From assembly GCA_033961575.1 (NCBI GenBank), contig CM066730.1, forward strand, positions 115,347,523 to 115,411,522: DNA of 64,000 nucleotides. The letters run 5' to 3'. Made by a program: the position numbers and the translations under genes. The notes beneath the pieces were generated by a model. The model had not been told where the DNA came from and ran no database searches. It worked only from the letters and a program-made list of their open reading frames with translations. Positions within the stretch are counted from its first letter, which is position 1, and the number at the start of each line of letters is the position of its first letter. Shown piece by piece: positions 61,949-64,000 of the stretch. The stretch is from Aselliscus stoliczkanus (taxonomy: Eukaryota; Chordata; Mammalia; Chiroptera; Hipposideridae).

Positions 61949-63507
61949 CAAAAAATGTATACACATTTTAAGAAAGGAAAAAACTATTAAAATATAATAC
62001 TCAATATATACCAATAACAAAAGACGAATACAAGTCATGTTTGACTTCTGCAATTACAAGAGGTGCTCAAAGTGGTTACCATCAGTGTCCAGACACTTCT
62101 GATTATGGCGAACTACTGCTTGAGCAACGTTGACCAAAGTGTCCACTTGTATCGCTGTGCATACTGTTTCAGTTTCTTCACACAGTACCATGCGTCTCAA
62201 ACTTATCACGAATGCTTGTGGTTGTTAGGCATGCTGGAGGGTCTGTTGCATACTCACGCCTCCATTGTCATCGTACTTCCACAACGTTCTCAAATTTCAG
62301 ATACCACTTCAAAATGGTCTTGTGCTCCTCAAACGACAACCATGCTTCTGCCATTTTATTTTATTTTTTTTCATTTTTTATTTTTTAGCTGAACCATCCT
62401 GCCACCTGTTGGCAGCTCAACGGCAGCTCAGATTGGGTTGGGCATCAAACTGCTATTGCTCAGAGCTCAGCTCACACTCTTGAGTGAGCTCTTAACCAAC
62501 TGAGCCACTCGGCCGGCCCCTGCCATTTTTTTTTATTGTCCTACCTGTCGCATGGTGACACTAGGATTCATTTGATTAATATTATCTTTTGAGGGAATGT
62601 CATGCTATACATTGTTACCATAATTCAATTCAACTTAGAAATGTAATACATAGATAACATCTCTTAAAATGTGTGTACATTTTTTTGGCACCCCCGGAAT
62701 ATATCTATATCTATATCTATATCTATATCTATATCTATATCTATATCTATATCTATATCTATATCTATATCTATATCTATATCTATATCTATATCTATAT
62801 CTATCTATAGTGTGATCAAACAATAAAGAAGTGATTACAGTAAAAGGCACATTGACATTAACCCCCCTCAAAATACTACCGCTCACTTCAAACACATTTA
62901 TCCCATTGTTCTTGCCACTTACCAGTTCTGGAAGTCCCCTTTCGTGACTGTCTTTAGTTGGGGAGTGCAGAATACCCTGTGATAACTCCCTAGGGTCTCT
63001 GAGCCTATTGAGTTTGAGCCACTAATGAGTTTGGGCTTTGTGGAAACTAAATGTGGGCCTTTGTTCATGTTTTTTTTTTTTTTAACATTTTGAAATATAA
63101 GAATTATGGGGAAGCAGAGAACTCTCTCAACCAGACCCCAGTGCTGGACTCCCTGCTTCTAAATGTCTTCACTAGACCATGTCCTCCTGCTGTTCCCTGG
63201 TTGCTTTTTGGAAAAGAAAGATGTTTTTTCCAATTGGGTGATTACCTGCTCCATTGTCCAACAATTCCAAGGTAACTGTTTTTCCATTCACTGATTCTAT
63301 CAGGGCCGTGACACTGGCCCTGAGAATCGGCAAGGATCCTTGCTGAATCTTTGCATAAACTACCATAGGGCTAGGGAATTTTCCTGTGCCTTTGTTCATT
63401 TTAGAGGTCACTGTGACTGGAGGCAAGGTAGCACTTGATGCGCGGGAGGTGACCGTCAAAGTCAGGGTTTGCGAGCTTGCTTGCAAACTGTAATTCCAAA
63501 CGCCAAC
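56980..63507 (-). CDS. CLCA1: CLCA1, calcium-activated chloride channel regulator 1 (last four coding exons)
   Basis: Exons 63507-63246, 61077-60907, 58705-58466 and 57362-56980 join in phase into 351 codons plus a TGA stop. They cover the beta-sheet-rich and fibronectin type III regions of a protein that is about 914 residues in human; the metalloprotease and VWA domains lie beyond 64000. The C-terminus [13 protein letters not shown] is diagnostic of CLCA1. CLCA1 is a secreted, self-cleaving goblet-cell protein linked to mucus and to TMEM16A surface stability (family knowledge). Possible N-glycosylation sites include NLT, NGT and NST. It ends 35 kb upstream of the CLCA4 start, in the same orientation. 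The protein looks functional. Confidence 0.95.
57363..58465. other. CLCA1 last intron
   Basis: Contains a palindromic MITE at 58069-58227 and otherwise unassigned sequence. Confidence 0.7.
58069..58227. mobile_element. Palindromic MITE (pogo/Tigger-like), copy 2
   Basis: Terminal inverted repeats: CAGTAATACCTTGGTTTGTG at the left, and CAGTAAAACCTTGGATTGTG reading in from the right, flanked by TA. It ends about 240 bp from the second-last CLCA1 exon. Confidence 0.8.
58466..58705 (-). CDS. CLCA1: CLCA1 second-last exon (FnIII start)
   Basis: 240 nt, phase 1 to 1. It reads [34 protein letters not shown] and then [17 protein letters not shown], the start of the fibronectin type III domain. Where relatives have PPGQITDL this copy reads PPCQITDL, an additional cysteine. 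Acceptor AATGTAG, donor GTAAGC. Confidence 0.95.
59805..59907 (-). mobile_element. Short tRNA-derived SINE (copy I)
   Basis: GGGCAGTGTCACTGGCCCTC, GACCCGAACCGGGGCCACTG, CACTTGGCCGGCCC. An imperfect duplication (CTATATACTT versus CTATGATACTT) flanks it. Confidence 0.9.
60385..60600 (+). repeat. MIR SINE
   Basis: TTATTCAACACTTACTGTTG, GAACTATCCTACAAGGAAGT, CCCTATTTAACAACTGAGAA, AAATTTGAACCGAGGCAGTC. Confidence 0.75.
60907..61077 (-). CDS. CLCA1: CLCA1 third-last exon
   Basis: 171 nt, phase 1 to 1. It reads [40 protein letters not shown] and YIPGWIEN. Acceptor CTGTCAAG (AAG rather than the usual CAG or TAG), donor GTAAGT. Confidence 0.95.
61246..61287. repeat. (GT)n microsatellite
   Basis: About 20 GT units directly left of the 87 bp MITE. 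Confidence 0.96.
61295..61381. mobile_element. Mariner-type MITE (87 bp palindrome)
   Basis: Nearly all inverted repeat: TATTGGGTTGTTGGAAAAGT at the left pairs with TATTGGATTGTCGGAAAAGT read from the right end; TA at both borders. No coding DNA remains. Confidence 0.85.
61898..61943. repeat. (TA)n microsatellite
   Basis: About 23 TA units abutting the left end of the Tc1/mariner element. Confidence 0.96.
61944..62696 (-). mobile_element. Tc1/mariner-superfamily element, internally deleted
   Basis: Inverted repeats: ACCAAAAAATGTATACACAT at the left and GCCAAAAAAATGTACACACA read from the right. On the minus strand the remnants read [20 protein letters not shown] then QWRREY (helix-turn-helix N-terminus) and [20 protein letters not shown] (C-terminus). 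The catalytic middle is absent, so it is non-autonomous. A SINE is inserted at 62358-62519. Confidence 0.75.
62358..62519 (-). mobile_element. tRNA-derived SINE, long-type head, truncated (copy J)
   Basis: AGCTGAACCATCCTGCCACC, head GAGCCACTCGGCCGGCCC. Duplication CTGCCATTTT at 62348-62357 and 62520-62529. Same shape as copy G. Confidence 0.9.
62697..62808. repeat. (ATATCT)n hexamer microsatellite
   Basis: About 18 near-perfect ATATCT units immediately right of the Tc1/mariner element. Confidence 0.96.
62811..62965 (-). mobile_element. Mariner transposase 3' fragment, decayed
   Basis: On the minus strand: GACTTCCAGAACTGG (frame DFQNW), then a decayed block ending near GGGGGGTTAATGTCAATGTG. 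This fits the C-terminal part of a mariner transposase gene with several stops. Confidence 0.6.
63246..63507 (-). CDS. CLCA1: CLCA1 fourth-last exon
   Basis: 262 nt, phase 0 to 1. It begins [19 protein letters not shown] and ends [12 protein letters not shown]. It includes [15 protein letters not shown] and [14 protein letters not shown], clearly CLCA1. Acceptor TGGTCAG, donor GTAATC. No further CLCA1 exon was recognised between 63508 and 64000. Confidence 0.95.
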
Positions 63508-64000
63508 CTGACCAAAACAAACAGAGACATGTCCAGTTAGCAACTAGGTGACACAGACCCGACTGCAATGCAACCTATAGGAAGAGCCTATATGACACAG
63601 TGTGTTATAAGCAGATCTAAGACGGTCTTTGATAGTCTCAGCCAAAGTTTACTTTGGTATGTTTGAACTAACTACATGATTCCTCTTGTCAAGAAAATCC
63701 TAGTTGTGGAAAATGAAGTCGGAAAGCTGTGTCCTTATCATTCCGTTGGTTTCTCAAGAGCAGGTTCAAATTGATGGGCTCCTGAGGTAGAGGAAATCAT
63801 TCTTATGATCCTGAAGCTTCAAGGATCATGTCTCATCTTGAACTGCTATGTAATTTGAAAGTTCTTGTTTTAGTTAAACCCAGAGAAACTATCACCAATT
63901 TCCTTTATCTTGATTTGCTGTCATACTGAAAGCTTTTCACTGGATGGAGGTTTTTTTTTGTTTTCTCGTTCATGCAATACTGACTCTCCTTTTAGCAATC

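Larger units (their letters stand above)
61078..63245. other. CLCA1 intron rich in DNA-transposon relics
   Basis: Holds the GT run, a mini-MITE, a Tc1/mariner element with a nested SINE, a hexamer microsatellite and another mariner fragment within 1.8 kb. Confidence 0.8.

Noticed and set aside
62697..62808. CRISPR-like or regulatory direct repeat array
   Set aside because: A simple hexamer microsatellite without spacers, in a mammalian intron.
62635..62895. Arg-Tyr repeat protein
   Set aside because: Translation of the ATATCT hexamer microsatellite.

Overview
This 64 kb window is mammalian nuclear DNA. It has spliced exons with GT-AG borders, many LINE-1, L2, MIR and tRNA-derived SINE copies, DNA-transposon relics and microsatellites. 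The SINEs are a short type with a GGCCGGCCGAGTGGC-like head and a long type with repeated tRNA-like units ending in a CCCCAATAAAATC-like tail. I associate these with bats of the Rhinolophus/Hipposideros side (Yinpterochiroptera). That host call is inference from memory; mammal is certain, bat is likely.

Both recognisable genes belong to the CLCA family (calcium-activated chloride channel regulators) and lie on the minus strand. On the right, 56980-63507 holds the last four coding exons of CLCA1, including its stop codon; its 5' exons lie beyond 64000. On the left, 2256-21954 holds the first nine coding exons of CLCA4, from signal peptide through the metalloprotease-like and VWA domains (489 codons, all splice phases consistent); its last exons lie below position 1. 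The order CLCA1 then CLCA4 in transcription direction matches the mammalian CLCA cluster. Both products are secreted or surface glycoproteins of epithelia that undergo self-cleavage. No other host gene could be supported.

The 35 kb between the genes (21955-56979) is repeat territory. It holds an L2 interrupted by a mariner copy, dimeric and trimeric SINEs, and three antisense L1 insertions. 33699-36506 is a half-L1: full 5' UTR with 107 bp tandem monomers, an intact ORF1 of about 290 codons, virtually no ORF2, a partly duplicated 3' UTR and a perfect 13 bp target-site duplication. 37990-45196 is a long L1 with both ORFs recognisable but broken, bounded by a perfect 13 bp duplication. About 47020-51020 is an older L1 that has independently lost most of ORF2. 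A probable processed pseudogene lies at 46204-46930. The CLCA introns carry further SINEs, an old L1 (16890-18840), MIRs, and a cluster of Tc1/mariner relics at 61295-62965 interleaved with TA, GT and ATATCT microsatellites.

The most notable item is the recent-looking ORF1-only L1 at 33699-36506, because a second L1 with full 5' end and lost ORF2 lies 10 kb away. Repeat boundaries were placed by eye; those with matching target-site duplications are good to a few bases, the others to tens of bases.
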